DNA of 64,000 nucleotides from Lutjanus erythropterus (taxonomy: Eukaryota; Chordata; Actinopteri; Lutjaniformes; Lutjanidae): contig CM034597.1 of NCBI GenBank assembly GCA_020091685.1, forward strand, positions 30,864,388 to 30,928,387, in the 5' to 3' direction. Positions 1 through 12,199 of the stretch are shown here, piece after piece (the first letter of the stretch is position 1; every line of letters starts with the position of its first letter). The notes below the pieces were generated by a model. That model was not told the origin of the DNA, searched no databases, and worked only from the letters and a program-made list of their open reading frames with translations. The position numbers and the translations under genes are program-made.

Positions 1-1436
1 GCTCTGTTAACGTCTCACCATTACTCTTTGGTGATGGTAAAAAGTATTTACAATGTATTTCACGTTCCTCTTGCAAGCTCAATTATGTAGACACTAAATC
101 AAAACTTTCCTCCGACCACTGCCTTTTGAGAAAATGAAGTTTATCCCTTGTGTGCATGTGTGCACACTGTAGACTGTCCGGGTGCTGCATTGCCTCACAG
201 ATTAGTATTTAGTATTTATTAGTATTTTGAGTATTTCCATCACCCCTAGTTCATGGCAAGCAGCAGACACCACACATAGGTAGCAGTTCTGCATACTACT
301 TTATGGAGTCTGCTTGAAGGAAGTGTTCCATGCATGTGCAGCAGGTTGGTGTCTACAGGATAAGAGTAGTGGCCACATGGCCAGGTGGTCAAAACAAATT
401 GCTGACGAAATTTAAGTCACATATACCCAAGTGGACCCTTGCACACTTGCAGGCATGAAAAGTATAATACAGGCTTTATACAGAATTAGTTGCACCACAG
501 TTGACACAAAATATTGATTAAGGGAACTGTGCAAAAATGAGGGTTGCAGTTCAAATACCGACTTGGAGCACAGACTGTTTATTAAATAGGCTGTAATCCT
601 GTTTAATATATGATCTGTGTTTGAAGTGAGTTGTTTCCCCCTGACCCCTCCTCTTCAAACATGGCAGAAACAGACAGGCTGCAGTAGCGCCGCAAGATCG
701 CAAGATGCGTGCAACTTTGCAAATTGACAATAACAAGCGACAATGAATCCTCCACTGCAAGCTAATCAGCTGTTTATAACTGTCACTTGTCTGTCAATTT
801 AGAGTTTAGCCCATTATCCACAAAAAAACAAAAGCTCACTGCTCTGAAAGTGAGTTCAGTGACTGCCTGTCTCACTGTCTGCCAAACCCCATTAACATTT
901 TGCTCAATTTAAGCATTATAAACATCTACTCCTACAAGATGATTAATGGTTTCTTCTTACTCATAAACAGACACTTACTCATTTGGGAAACATTCAGCAT
1001 TAATATGACCTCTGATTAATGTGAAACAGACATACAAAACAGTTATTTCAGTCTGGAATAGAAATTTCAAAGGGAGACACTGCAGCTGTAGCAAGTATTT
1101 TAACTTAATAGTTTCCTTGATCTCTGATGATGCATCCAGGTCATTTTATAATTTATTACAGGTAATATATTACAGATTTCTCCTTTAAATACAGAACTCC
1201 CTAAGACTTTGATTGTTTCAGGTTGATTTTCTTGCTAAAGCCTTTCTGAATATTGTTCTCTTATGGTGGGGCAGAGCCAGTATGAATGAGTATTTGTACA
1301 GTGAAGCATTGTGCTCTTTGTAGTAGACATGCAAATCTGACATTGTCCAAATCTCAACTTCTTTAAGTGAGACAACGATCTCCATCTGCACTGACCTCCA
1401 CAGTAACAGCGCCGTTATCTCTTTGTCTCTCTGCAG
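1..1436. other. No gene recognised; probably intron upstream of the terminal exon
   Basis: I see no coding exon, RNA gene or named repeat here. If the exon at 1437-1672 is genuine, this stretch is the intron before it, ending in a pyrimidine-rich tract and CAG at 1434-1436. Confidence 0.4.
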
Positions 1437-1672
1437 ACTGGGTGTTTGGCTCTCGTCGAGTTACCAACCGCAACAAGACGGAGATAAACTGCATCACCAA
1501 CAACATGAGCGAGATGAGCGAGCTGGGCGAGACTCGGCCTCGGCTGGTGGAGATGAGCTACATTTCCCTGAACCACACCAACTGCCTGAGCTCCAGCAGG
1601 CCGGAGGAGATCGTGGTCACCATAGACGAGACGTTACAGCAGCGACCTCCGGACACTCACTCCGGGACTTAA
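1437..1672 (+). CDS. 3'-terminal coding exon of an unidentified gene
   Basis: A pyrimidine-rich stretch and CTGCAG end at 1436, and the reading frame after it stays open for about 77 codons to TAA at 1670-1672. The exon starts with the last two bases of a split codon (AC) and continues WVFGSRRVTNRNKTEINC. Third codon positions are strongly G/C, as expected for real vertebrate coding sequence, and the frame stays open while neighbouring DNA is AT-rich. The peptide is hydrophilic with no transmembrane segment. It has an acidic, Ser/Met-rich middle (MSEMSELGE) and a C-terminal stretch EEIVVTIDE. It resembles a cytoplasmic tail of a membrane protein, but this is inference. I do not recognise the family. 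Upstream exons would lie left of the window. The alternative is a chance open frame, which I consider unlikely. Confidence 0.6.
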
Positions 1673-2300
1673 CCGTGGCCTCCTGACCTTCCCTGAGAGA
1701 AATACAGCAGCGTATTTGCTCGCGTTTAATGTTCAAGTGGATTTACAAGTCTTTCATGAATCAAAGCTCTATCCACTGTTTTATCACCTGCAGGTGGGCT
1801 GTCAGACCTGTGTAATGTTGGGCCAGAGGGGACTTTGAATTGTCAGCCTGAGCTGGAACATTGGAGGCATCCGAGGCTGGCGTTTGTACCTGATTGGACT
1901 CCTTTCTGTGGAGAAGACTCGAGAGGATGGCTGCGGCTTTTTTTTGGACAAGCAGTCTGAGAAAAAAAAGGTGTTTTTTTGCCCTCATTGTTCTGCCCCG
2001 TGACCCCTTGTGAAAATACTCTGTTAATGTGACACATGCAGTTCACCGTAACCACAAACAGTCTGTAATCACTAAATATACAATACATGCTGGTCAGTGC
2101 TTATTGTAATATTGCTGCGAGGAAAGTTAAACATTTTATAAAAACAATCACATCAACAGCTTTTTATTTTACTTGATGCTGTGAGACACTTAAAGTGGAA
2201 AAATGCCTTTTTAACCCCCTAGATCACATCCCTGGTCATACTGTGGACCAGTCAGGACAACTCATGTCCCACCAAAAAATAAAAAATAACATTAAAATGA
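1673..2300 (+). other. Presumptive 3'UTR of the unidentified upstream gene
   Basis: Non-coding sequence directly after the TAA stop at 1670-1672. A polyadenylation signal AATAAA occurs at 2278-2283. No other gene-like feature is visible. The UTR end is inferred. Confidence 0.35.
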
Positions 2301-2679
2301 CTAATACATATAACAACATAATTAATACAAGCAATGTATGAAAGCTTTTGGTGTTTGTTTTTTATCATTTCTAAACTTGCCCTGTGCCAGAAAACACCCT
2401 TGTCCTTGTCCCAGACAATAATTCACAACTTCAGACAATTAAAAACTGTTTAAAGCCTTCAAAACCAAAAAACTACCAATAAAAAAAATAAGTATAAAAT
2501 ATACTATTAGAATAATCTGTTTTAAAATAACTTTAAAAGTTGTGTCCCAGATTACCATACATTCTGTCAGATTTTCACAAAAACATGATTTAATCAGGCA
2601 TAAAAAGGGTTAGCTATACCCTGAGGACCCCTGTCTCACTTCCTGGTTTTGAAAAAGACGGGAATACTGCTCAAACAAT

Positions 2680-3369
2680 AGGAGCGTTCGAGATGAGCCA
2701 ATCCTGCGCAGAATCAATTACCAGTGATCGCCGCACAGTGCATCCCGGTTAGATTTGTGTCCGACTCGATCCCGACTTGTTCTGACATCATGTAATGATA
2801 ATAATAACCTCACAAGATCAAGGCAGATACACTTTTTAGAGTCGGCGCCGCAGATGCTCTCCACCAACTGCAAACACCTTGTTGTCACCTGATTGATGAG
2901 CTGACAGGCTCTGATTGGCTCTTAATTTTGACAACAAACACCACATGTTATATAAAATACAAATTTTCTGCATAATTGTAATATTTAACACTAGATGCAT
3001 TGGTCTTATGTTGTTTAATTAATTTTTAATCTGTCAACAAACATATATGTTGCAGCTGATAATAATAATAAAGGTTATATGACTTATCAAACAAACAGTT
3101 ATAAAGTGCTTTACAAGACAGTTAAAAAAAGTAGAGGATCATGTGACAGTAGGGGGATCTCCTCTATTTCAACTTAAATCAGCGATCAAGTCAGCACTTT
3201 ATTTCCTCAGCTATGAACGTGGTCTGCGGACTACAGGTAGTCAACAGGTGATCTAACAGGATGTTAGTGTCACTTCCTGTGACAGCAGCTTTTTGTCTCC
3301 ACCTCGCGCTGCAGCCGCCTGATCTTGTCAGCTCTCCAGGCGAGGCGCAGCTCATCTCGAACAAGCCTA
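2680..3369. mobile_element. Non-autonomous DNA transposon-like element with terminal inverted repeats
   Basis: The left end (GTTCGAGATGAGCC, from about 2686) recurs inverted at the right end (GCTCATCTCGAAC, about 3350-3362), and a CTGCGC/GCGCAG pair lies just inside. The element is about 690 bp, and the GC-rich ends stand out from an AT-rich interior. No transposase frame is present. The exact termini and target duplication are not certain. Confidence 0.55.
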
Positions 3370-6300
3370 CTGATAAACTTTCTATTTTTCAGCAAATTAA
3401 TTAAATAATTTTGCTATCAGATGTGTCTCAACCATAACATGTCGACTCTGTAGCTCCTCTAAATCAAAGCTAAATAAGAATTATGGTTTTAAAATATGTA
3501 TTTTGATTAGCATTAACAGAACTCTGAAAAAAAAAATGGCTGCTCACTACGAGTCTAGGCTGTGAAATGAAAAAACTTTAACATTTTGTCAACTCTGTAA
3601 GACGTCAACACAGCCAGACTCTCCATCTGACGGTGTTGACATCTACATTCCCGGAGGAAAATTGTGTTTCTCACATTTGGCCCCCCAAACAAAAGAACAG
3701 AATGAGATCTTTTGTTGAGCTCAAAGGTGTCTCACAGGTTTCTTCATAGTGACCGTATGGAGCAACAAGTCTTTAATTTGACCACTTGGATGAATTTGTG
3801 ATCTCATTTAAGACAACTAAGTTTTCTTGTAGATGTCACTGTTATGTAAAGAGCTGATTACTTCATTGAGCAAACTTAGCAAATTTAAGACAAAAAAAAG
3901 AGCATTTTAAGATCTTCATTTGGGCTCAAATTAGTCTCAGGCTGAGACGAGATGAAGGCTGTTTCTTAGGAGCCGAATTTAGGAAGTATGAGAAAATGTT
4001 GAGCTCATTTATGTCCAGGAGACACAAGCTAGACAAAGATGAGACCTTTCCTTTTCCTCTGGGTTGACCTGTTATAAAGTTTAATAGCCAAGAGTTTGAT
4101 CTTTTAAAATCTTTTCTCGGCAAAACTGAAGAGCAAAAGCCCCCTCAAGATGCGGTTTTGCCACAGTTCTTAAGAATGAGTGATATATATGTCAAAAAAT
4201 ACATACAGCAAACTAATTTCTTTGTCTTCTTATATCAAAATCCAGTTGTCTTGTGGCTTCGTCGACTTGAATTAGCCGATTTGAGTTGATAATAACATGA
4301 TATTCACCCAGGAATCAGTTTTGAACTTTTAGCTGCACAGAGCTAAGATTCAGACTCAGACAACTTTTTAATGTTCAAATCTAATTCCTCTCAACATTAT
4401 ACCCCACCTGCCTGTCCCGTTTCACTCAGCAATATGTCACAATACAGAAACTAGATACTCTTGAAATAGACTTTTTGTAATTATTGTAAAGTTTGTATCA
4501 AGCGCCTCAAATGACACAGAAAGGCTGCAAATGTTAACACCTCCTTCTTTTTTATATCTGTAATAACGCTGTAATTACTGGGAGCAAAAAAAAAAAAAAA
4601 CTTTCACTACACGGTGATAAATTTAAAGTAAAGTATTTTGTAGTTTCATGTTATTAGCTTGATGTGAACAAGTGCTAAATCACCTTTAAGAGCTCTGGTT
4701 GCACCTGACTGCAAAAAATTAAAAAAAAATATCAAAGCCATTGTCATGTAAAACTAAACAAAAACAAAAAAAAAATCAAACCGAGTCATGTCAGTTGTTG
4801 AAGGTTTATGATTCCTTGGTATTTTGGTTAAACATGACATCACCTTTGAAGCAAAAAGTGCTTATTGCTTGTTCATTTTTCTAATGTTTTAATATTTCAT
4901 GTGAAATGGCTTTAGTCAAAGCCTTTGTTTACCGTTATTACCTCACTGTTAAGGGCTACGTACCGCTGCTGGCACTCAAAGCTGCAACGAATGGGGCTTT
5001 TTTTTCTCTGCATGCTGTCATTGTTATATATTGGGGAGATATCTGCTCTAACTGAAGTCACTGATATGCGAATGCAACGTTTGTACACAGTTACACATAT
5101 TTGAGGTAAAATGGAGTAATGTGGTATTTGAATACAAATGGTGGGACACATATTTTAAGGGCAGTGAAATAAAATGTCGTTTAACTCTGCAGCAGTATAA
5201 TTTCCCAGATGTTAAAGATGTTAAGATGTTAACTTGCAAAAAAAGCTAATTTAATTTCACCACCTTGATGCCGTCAATCACTGTACTCCTTTCAAGTCAT
5301 GTAATAAATATTCATGGAGGGAAGTGTTTTTGTTAATTACTACTTTATTATTTTCATATCAATTAATGCTTTTGACCTCTGGGTATGTGCAGATCATCTG
5401 TTGTCATGGAGACAGATGTCAGTTTCATATTATAACTGATAATTGTCTACTACAAGCTATCTATCTGGTGAGTAAACCTTGAGTTTAAGTCAAACTGTTT
5501 CTTACAAAAACATATCTGATGATGGCAAATTGTAAAATTCATCATAATACCATCATAATATTGTTTTCCATTTGATGGTGGCTTGATTTTCTAGGGCAGA
5601 GGTTCTCAGTTTTTTTTTCTCAGCCAAGGACCCCTCACAGGATCCAAAACATACTGCATACATTATTCATTTAACTATGAAGCCTTTTGTAAGAAATAAA
5701 AGACTTTTTAAAAAAATCTATTTTAATTTGATTTAAAATATATTTATTGTATTATTAGTTATTTACTGATCATTATTATTAGTTCTGTGGCACCTTGCCA
5801 GAGGCTCCTTGAAAAATTTTCGGATTCGTTCATTTAAACTATTATGATATAAAATTTATTTATGTATTTATTTTACAAAAGACTTTATAGCCTGTATTTA
5901 CTTTATGATTAGACTATTAACAGTAATTACACAAACTATTCCCTTTCCATAATATTTAATATTAATATTACATATTAAATGTAAGATATATAGTATAATA
6001 TTATTTATATACTATTTATATTTTTTATATTTTTTTATTGTATACTATTTTAAAAAATCTGAATCTGGATTTTATTTTTTACGAATGCACTAAGTGCTGA
6101 CATGGACCAAATATGTCTAATGTCTTTTCAGTAGTTTTTATAGTGTTGTTCTTTCATAAAACTAAGCAGAAGTATAAATAAATAAATAAATAATAATAAA
6201 AAAAAAAGCTACATCAAATTATTCCAGGGGATATGTTTTCTATCTTGTAAGGGTTCATTGCCTGAGAAAAAAAAAGAGAGCTTCCGCATTAGGGATGACT

Positions 6301-7240
6301 ACTTTATGGTTTTTTAAGTGAAGAAAACAACTGAAAAACACAGGGACAACCAACCAGGTGGGGAACAATCGTCACAGTGTATTTGGGCATATTTTCTGGC
6401 TGATGGGGTGTGATAGAAAGAGTTACAAGGACAAATAACACAAATATCTACACAAGTAAGTGGTGACTTTGTTGTTGTTACTGTACAGAAGAAAATCAAT
6501 CATTAAAGTCAACCCAAGTTTCCCTAAAAAGTAAACATTATGCAAATGTTGCTTTGATAAACTAAATGGATGATAACATACACGCTCCCACTGACAGAAT
6601 GAGCCTGTTGGATGTTGACGTCCTGTCTGGTGATGGTGGAGACACTCAGTGAGTAGCAGGACTAGTCAAACAAGGTGACAGCTCTTGGGACGACGCTGCT
6701 GAGGTGACAGGAGGTCTTACTGAGCGAGCAGGGATGGGGGGAGGTTTTTGGAGCAGATGGTTACCTGGGTGGGCAGGGTCGCTGGCAATCCTCGCTGCTC
6801 TTTCATTAGCTCCTGTGTCATGCACTTTTTTTGAGTGGAGGGGAAGCTGACAGGTAACAACCACACTGAGAAGGGTGGCTCACACGCTGGAGTTTGTCCT
6901 CAGAATAAAGGAAAGACTGCGAAGGTGCTTTAAGGTGATGAAAAATTTAGACCGGGGCTGGATGTGATGTGTGTGCTGTCAAATTAAATACATCTTCCTC
7001 TAGACACTGTCCTCCAGGAGGCATTTTTTGTTCTGTTTGCTCATTAGATGATGTAGAGTTGAATTAATCCGTTGAAATCACAACAGAGACATTGATTTAC
7101 TGCCAGAATCTTAATTATTCCAGCTTTAAGTGTTAGAAAAGCTGTCAAGTCAGTCAACTTTCTTCTGTCATTTCCTGTACTTAGATGTGTTTGTCTCACC
7201 TATGAAAACCACATTTTGAATAAATATGTTAGTGTGGGAC
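3370..7240. other. AT-rich intergenic DNA, no gene seen
   Basis: Only short open frames without splice context or codon bias are present. Several A-runs (for example near 4585 and 6200) and AT-rich low-complexity stretches (5700-6060) occur. A block at 6600-6900 is less AT-rich but has no coding signature. Confidence 0.5.
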
Positions 7241-7241
7241 C

Positions 7242-7835
7242 TGTAAAAGCAACATATCATCACATCTAGCAAATGATTACAAAGCACTAGCTAACCAGAA
7301 AGCTAACGATTGACATAGATGAGCCAAATAGTTAACCTAGTTAACCAGTGTTTTGTTACAGAGAAAAACACTAGCTAACTAGCAATTGATATAGATTAGC
7401 CAGCTTGTTAGGTAGTGTTTTGCAACAGAGAAAAATGCTAGCCATCTAAACAGATTAGATTAGAGAATAAAAAAGAAAAACTAGCTAACTAGTGATTTAT
7501 ATAGATTTGCAAGGTTGTTAACTGGTGCTTTGCTACAGAGTAAGTAGCTTGCTAGCTAACTAACAAGCTAATGATTGATGTAGATCAGCCTGGCAGTTAA
7601 GTAGTGTTCTGCTGCAGAAAATTACAGTAGCTAGCTAATGATATATGTAGATTACACATCTAGTTAGCCAGTGTTTTGATGCAGAGAAAAACACTAGCTA
7701 ACTAACAGTTGATGTAATTTAGCCAGCTAGTTATCTAGTGTTTTGCGTCAGAGAAAAACACTAGCCAAGTAACTAATGAAAGATTTATGTAGGTTAGCTA
7801 ATTAGCTAGTGTTTTGCTAACATTAGCTAACCTAA
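7242..7835. repeat. Degenerate tandem array of about eight 65-80 bp units inside a MITE-like element
   Basis: The segment starts with TGTAAAAGCAACATAT and then repeats a unit running from AAACACTAGCTAACTAG through ATTTAGCCAGCTAGTT to AGTGTTTTGC and CAGAGA. Units begin near 7282, 7366, 7433, 7475, 7541, 7620, 7686 and 7752, with point changes and small indels between them. Each unit is itself partly palindromic (CACTAGCTAACTAG versus CTAGTTAGCCAGTG). A single-unit relative of the whole element lies at 36989-37142. It is not a CRISPR array, because there are no unique spacers between identical repeats. Confidence 0.7.
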
Positions 7836-8204
7836 ACACAAAACAGCCTGTGTAAATTCTGCCACTAGGGGTTTCTTTTACATTAACACCATCATGAGAG
7901 ACACAATCTGGTGATATCATGATGTAGCGTGGGGTCATGGGAGTTGTTTTCCTCACTTTTAAACAGGCACCATAGCTGATGAAAATCTATCGGACATGAC
8001 GTGTCGTGCCATGACGTGTCCAGTGTATCCCGTGTTTCCCAGAAGTTATAGCAACTAGTGAACAACAGATAGCAAGAAATACATTGTTACCTTGAATATA
8101 TTACAGATATCTTTGCATTTGTGGAAACATTTGAGATATGTAAGTACACAATTCAAAAATACACAGAAAAAAAAGAGTCTACATATAGTGGCTCTGTAGG
8201 CTGT

Positions 8205-8815
8205 GGTATAGTGGTATAGTAGCTTTGGGCTAAATGCTAATGTGTGCATCCTAACGCTCACAGTGACAACACTAACATGAAGTAGGTTTAATGTCTACAA
8301 TGTTTTGCATGTTAACGTGCTAACATTTGATAAATAGCACTAAACTCACTTTACAACTGAGGCTGATGGGAATGTCATTGGTTCTGCAAGTGGTTATCAC
8401 AAAGTGTTGGACACATTGACATTTTAACCTGATGAAAATATGAAAAGTAGCAGGATCACCAAAGGTATGATAATTAATCCTAAAAGGGAGCACAAATGTC
8501 TGTACCAAATTTCATGGCTATTCCTCCCTTATGGTCCATATATATATCACAAAATGTCAACGTCATGGAAAAGTCACTCACTAAATCCAGTACAATTCAT
8601 CCTCTGGGCACCATGGATATCTGTACCAAGTTTCACAGCAAACCATCCAATAGTGGCAGAAATATTTAAAAAAAAAAACACAAATGTCATCCTCATGGTG
8701 GCATAAGAGGATCACTTTGGTCAGTAGGATTCATCCACCATGAATGTCTACAAAATTTCAGTTGCTGAGATATTTCAGTCCGGATGAACAGACAGACCAG
8801 CCTTACGCCACATTT
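8205..8815 (+). repeat. Dispersed teleost interspersed repeat
   Basis: The sequence carries phrases I recognise as high-copy in fish genomes: GCTAAATGCTAATGT, AGGCTGATGGGAATGTCATT near 8360-8380, AAATTTCATGGC near 8507 and GAGATATTTCAGTCCGGA near 8768. Similar phrases recur within the block (CTGTACCAAATTTCATGG, then CTGTACCAAGTTTCACAG), as in internally repetitive copies. No coding capacity. Recognition is from memory of fish genomes, so the family name is left open. Confidence 0.6.
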
Positions 8816-9756
8816 GTGGACTCCCAGCACAGTTGGCTCAAGATGAACAAGAATTTCATGACACAGATGTCCTCTTCCCATTGATATTGTACAACACGTG
8901 TGAGCCGTGTGCCGCGCTCATTAGTATTTCCTTTGCATCCTCACAGCAGTTGGTCATTGCACTGAAGAACCTCTGAGACTGGAAGTTGTTGAGGGAGGGG
9001 CCGATGTCGGAAAAACATACTGCAGCGTGCATCATCAAGGTCATCCCACCTCAGAGCTGTGATGTAAGGAGATGTTATTCTAATGCTTTACTGCTTCGGT
9101 GAAATAACATTTTTATTCTGTTGTCTCTTTGACATTTCAGAGACATTTAGGCTCACCTTCACTGTTACTCTGAATTTGAATTTAAGTGAAGAAAATTACT
9201 CTAAAATTGTGTCTGATAGATAGAAATTTAGCAATTTTAAATAAACAACATTTATGATATCAGTATCACTTTGTTTGTATATACAAGGTGTGTGAGCAAT
9301 GGGAATGAAACCTGAAGGAGTTCAGGTTCAAAGGGCAAGAAATTGTGTAAAAAGACCAAACAAAAAATAAACTAAAAATTGTTGTGTGTGTGTCACAGCC
9401 TGATATTGGACTTGATATTTATGTGATCATGAGCAGCAGAGCCCCCAGAGAATGATATAATTAGGAGAAAACTAATTTAAAGCTGTGTTACACTATAATC
9501 ACCATCATTATTGTTACAAGTATAACTTTTCAAGTTGTTCATGTGGTGTTTGTCTAAAACTCCCTGAACTCATTAACTTACTGATCTGAGTTTGAGCAAA
9601 GCTAAGAACATTTATACATAACAAATTCAAATTTATGTTAAAAATATCAAGAAGGGGGAATGAAAGTTTGGGGCCACTGGCTGAAAGATGCTCACAAATA
9701 GGAATTTGGTGTTTGCCTAACAGGCAAAGACTAAAGGGATTAAGGGCCCCTGTGCT

Positions 9757-10100
9757 CAGTGCACAAAGAAACACAAAACAACCACAAAGAGACGCAAAAC
9801 AACCATAATCAGACACAAAACAAACAGAAATATATGTAAAATAATCAAAAGTAGACACAAAAATTACCATAATCAGACACACAGTTACCACAAATAGACA
9901 CAAAATGACCACGAAGAGACATAAAATGACTACAGACACTAAATGACCACAACAATCTGACACAAAATCAACAGAAAATAGATGCAAAATGCCCCAAAAT
10001 AGATAGAGGCATACAGTGACTACAAAGAGTTGCAAAATGACTACAGAGACACAAAATGACCACAAAAAGGCACAAAACAACCACAAATAGCCACAAGTCT
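9757..10100. repeat. Minisatellite of about 20-24 bp units
   Basis: About fifteen imperfect copies of a unit like ACACAAAATGACCACAAAGAG, with variation between AACAACC, AATGACC and AATCAG. The repeat produces a spurious minus-strand open frame (9514-10152) rich in Val, Cys, Leu and Phe that should not be annotated as a gene. Confidence 0.75.
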
Positions 10101-11079
10101 GTACAGACTGACGTCTACTGTCATCATTATATATGTTTAATACTGTATACACTAAATTATCAAAATATGCAGATTCACGTTCATTTGCTGTACTTTGTGA
10201 TTGAAATTATCACTAAATGATGCGGAAAATCAGTTCTGTTCTATTCTTGATCCTTTTTTTAGCCTCATAAAATGTTCATTGTTCTCACTTGACTTTGAGA
10301 AAAGCTTTGACTAAACAGAGACATTTTTCACTGTGACAGCAGGTCCTCCTCATTGTTTGTGCTGAAACAGAGCAAAGCACACTAAATTATTGATCGTATG
10401 AAAATGTCACGCAGGCTCGTCGTATCGTAGCAGGGCAGTGTGTCAGTGTGAGCAGCAAAAAAAGTTTGACTCTGAATTCAGATGAAGTAAATGTCATCAT
10501 CACTTTGTTTGAGACTGATTTTAATTGCAGATAAAGTTTTACATGGTATGAACATGAAGTATTTTGACTCACATCTGCTTATTTTGAGTCTGTTGTGACT
10601 TCCAGAGCAAAACTGCAAAAAGAAAGAAAGAAAGACAAATTTACTGTTCAGTCTTAGAGTAAGGTTTCCAACTCTTACCCTTCTTTAATGGTTATTCTTT
10701 AATGTTGAAATGTTAAACGTGTTCTCAAAGTGAATCAAGGTGTTTAAACATACTGATGAACACAATGTTGTGTTGCTTACTGTGTCATAAAAAGGATACA
10801 AGCGCCCTCATGTGGCCAAACATCAGAATACGTGCAGAGAGCAACTTGATGTTCAGAAACAAAAAAGTTAATTATGTATCACATGATGCACAATAATTAC
10901 GGTGAAACAATTGCTGGTATTCTTGTTGCTGACAATGCAAAGAAAATAATTAAAGTAAATAAAAAAAGAGAATCTCCAATCCAATTTTACAAATATGGCA
11001 GATTTTAAAACAACAGTATAACAAAAGCCATAAAAAATAAAGATCAGTTTAAAAGACAAAAGAAACAATTCAGATTATT

Positions 11080-11430
11080 TTTATAGCACATTTAAAATGA
11101 CATGAGCTGACCAAAACGCTGTATAAATATAGGCAGAAGAAAAACAGGTCAAACATTAAAAAGCTACAGAAAAGAGATGCATGGGCCTTCAGCTGTGCTT
11201 TGAATGACTCAAATAGGGGGGCCAGTTTGGTCCAACAGGCAACTCTCATAATGAGTTTTTAAAAAAACGTAGAGAAAACAGAGGTTTAAGACAGGATTTA
11301 AAAGCAGGCAGTGTAGGGAGTCGCCCCAACATGCAGAGGCAATTTTGTTCCAGAGTTAGTTGGCGACAAGTAGCAACTGGTCAGCTGACCTGAGTGATCT
11401 GGAGCCTGCAGCCCCTCACATCTCCAAAAC
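11080..11430. repeat. Probable interspersed repeat copy, degenerate
   Basis: It begins with TTTTTATAGCACATTT and continues through text such as TTCCAGAGTTAGTTGG and TGATCTGGAGCCTGCAG. These resemble diverged versions of fish repeats starting with a 'TTTATAGCGC..TTTCAAA' motif. Related ends occur at 43200-43275 and, inverted, at 26395-26475. Family not named. Confidence 0.35.
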
Positions 11431-11756
11431 ACATTGTGGCAAACTTTCCAAACAGACATTATTTAGATAAACTCACCACATATGGGGAATTTCATGGTTA
11501 CTGTTTTTCCTGAGAAAACATTTGACCTTCACGTTGCGTATGACGTGGTGATGTGACATTTTATACAACATATTAACAGCTTTTAATCTGGCCCTAAACC
11601 TCTGACATTTCCTGTGGTTACTCATGATAATCTCTCCCCCAAACCCTGTTTCAGGTTTTCAGGACTAAGAGCTGGTTTGTTGCCTGTCTAAATTCAAAGA
11701 ACTGCTTCAGAATTAGGCTCTGGCTCTGAACCAGCCCTGGAAACGCCTCGGTCGGT

Positions 11757-12190
11757 AATATATCCATCCATCCATCTTTATCTGAACTTGGATTGTGGCG
11801 GTAACAGTTCCAGCAGGGGACCCATACTTCCCTTTACCCGGCTACATTAACCAGCTCTGACTGGGGGATCCTGGGGTGTTCCCAGGCTAGGGTGGAGATA
11901 TAATCCCTCTACCTAGTCCTTGGTCTGCCCTGTGGCCTCCTCTGAGCTGGACCTGCCTGGAGCACCACCCTATAGGGAGCTGACCAGGTCCTTATGAGAT
12001 GCATGAACCACCTCAACTGGCTCCTTAAATCCCTAACAGATGACTGAGCCAGAAGGCAAAGCTCTGGATCCACCGGTCCATCTTCACTCCTACTCTCACC
12101 TATGGTCATGAGGGGTGGGTCATAACTGAAAGAACAAGACACAAGTGGCTGAAATGGGTTCCTCAGGAGGGCAGCTGGTGTCTCTCTTAG
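11757..12190 (-). mobile_element. Rex3-like (RTE clade) LINE fragment, 5'-truncated and 5'-inverted
   Basis: The minus-strand portion (about 12050 down to 11757) encodes degenerate C-terminal reverse transcriptase text, SQLRWFMHLI followed by RRPQGRPRTR, and ends in an ATCCATCCATCC tract, i.e. GATG repeats at the element's 3' end as in Rex3. The adjoining portion, 12050-12190, encodes the immediately preceding part of the same protein on the plus strand (KAKLWIHRSIFTPTLTYGHE, then WVITERTR). The two pieces are adjacent in the element but inverted relative to each other. This is a dead copy: frames are broken and the rest of the element is missing. Rex3 recognition is from family knowledge. 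No clear target duplication was found. Confidence 0.75.
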
Positions 12191-12199
12191 GCTAATAGA

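Noticed and set aside
7242..7835. Possible CRISPR-like repeat array
   Set aside because: Units are contiguous and degenerate without unique spacers, and the genome is a vertebrate.
9514..10152. 212-codon minus-strand frame resembling a membrane protein
   Set aside because: It is the translation of the 22-bp minisatellite and its flank, with no start context or splice signals.
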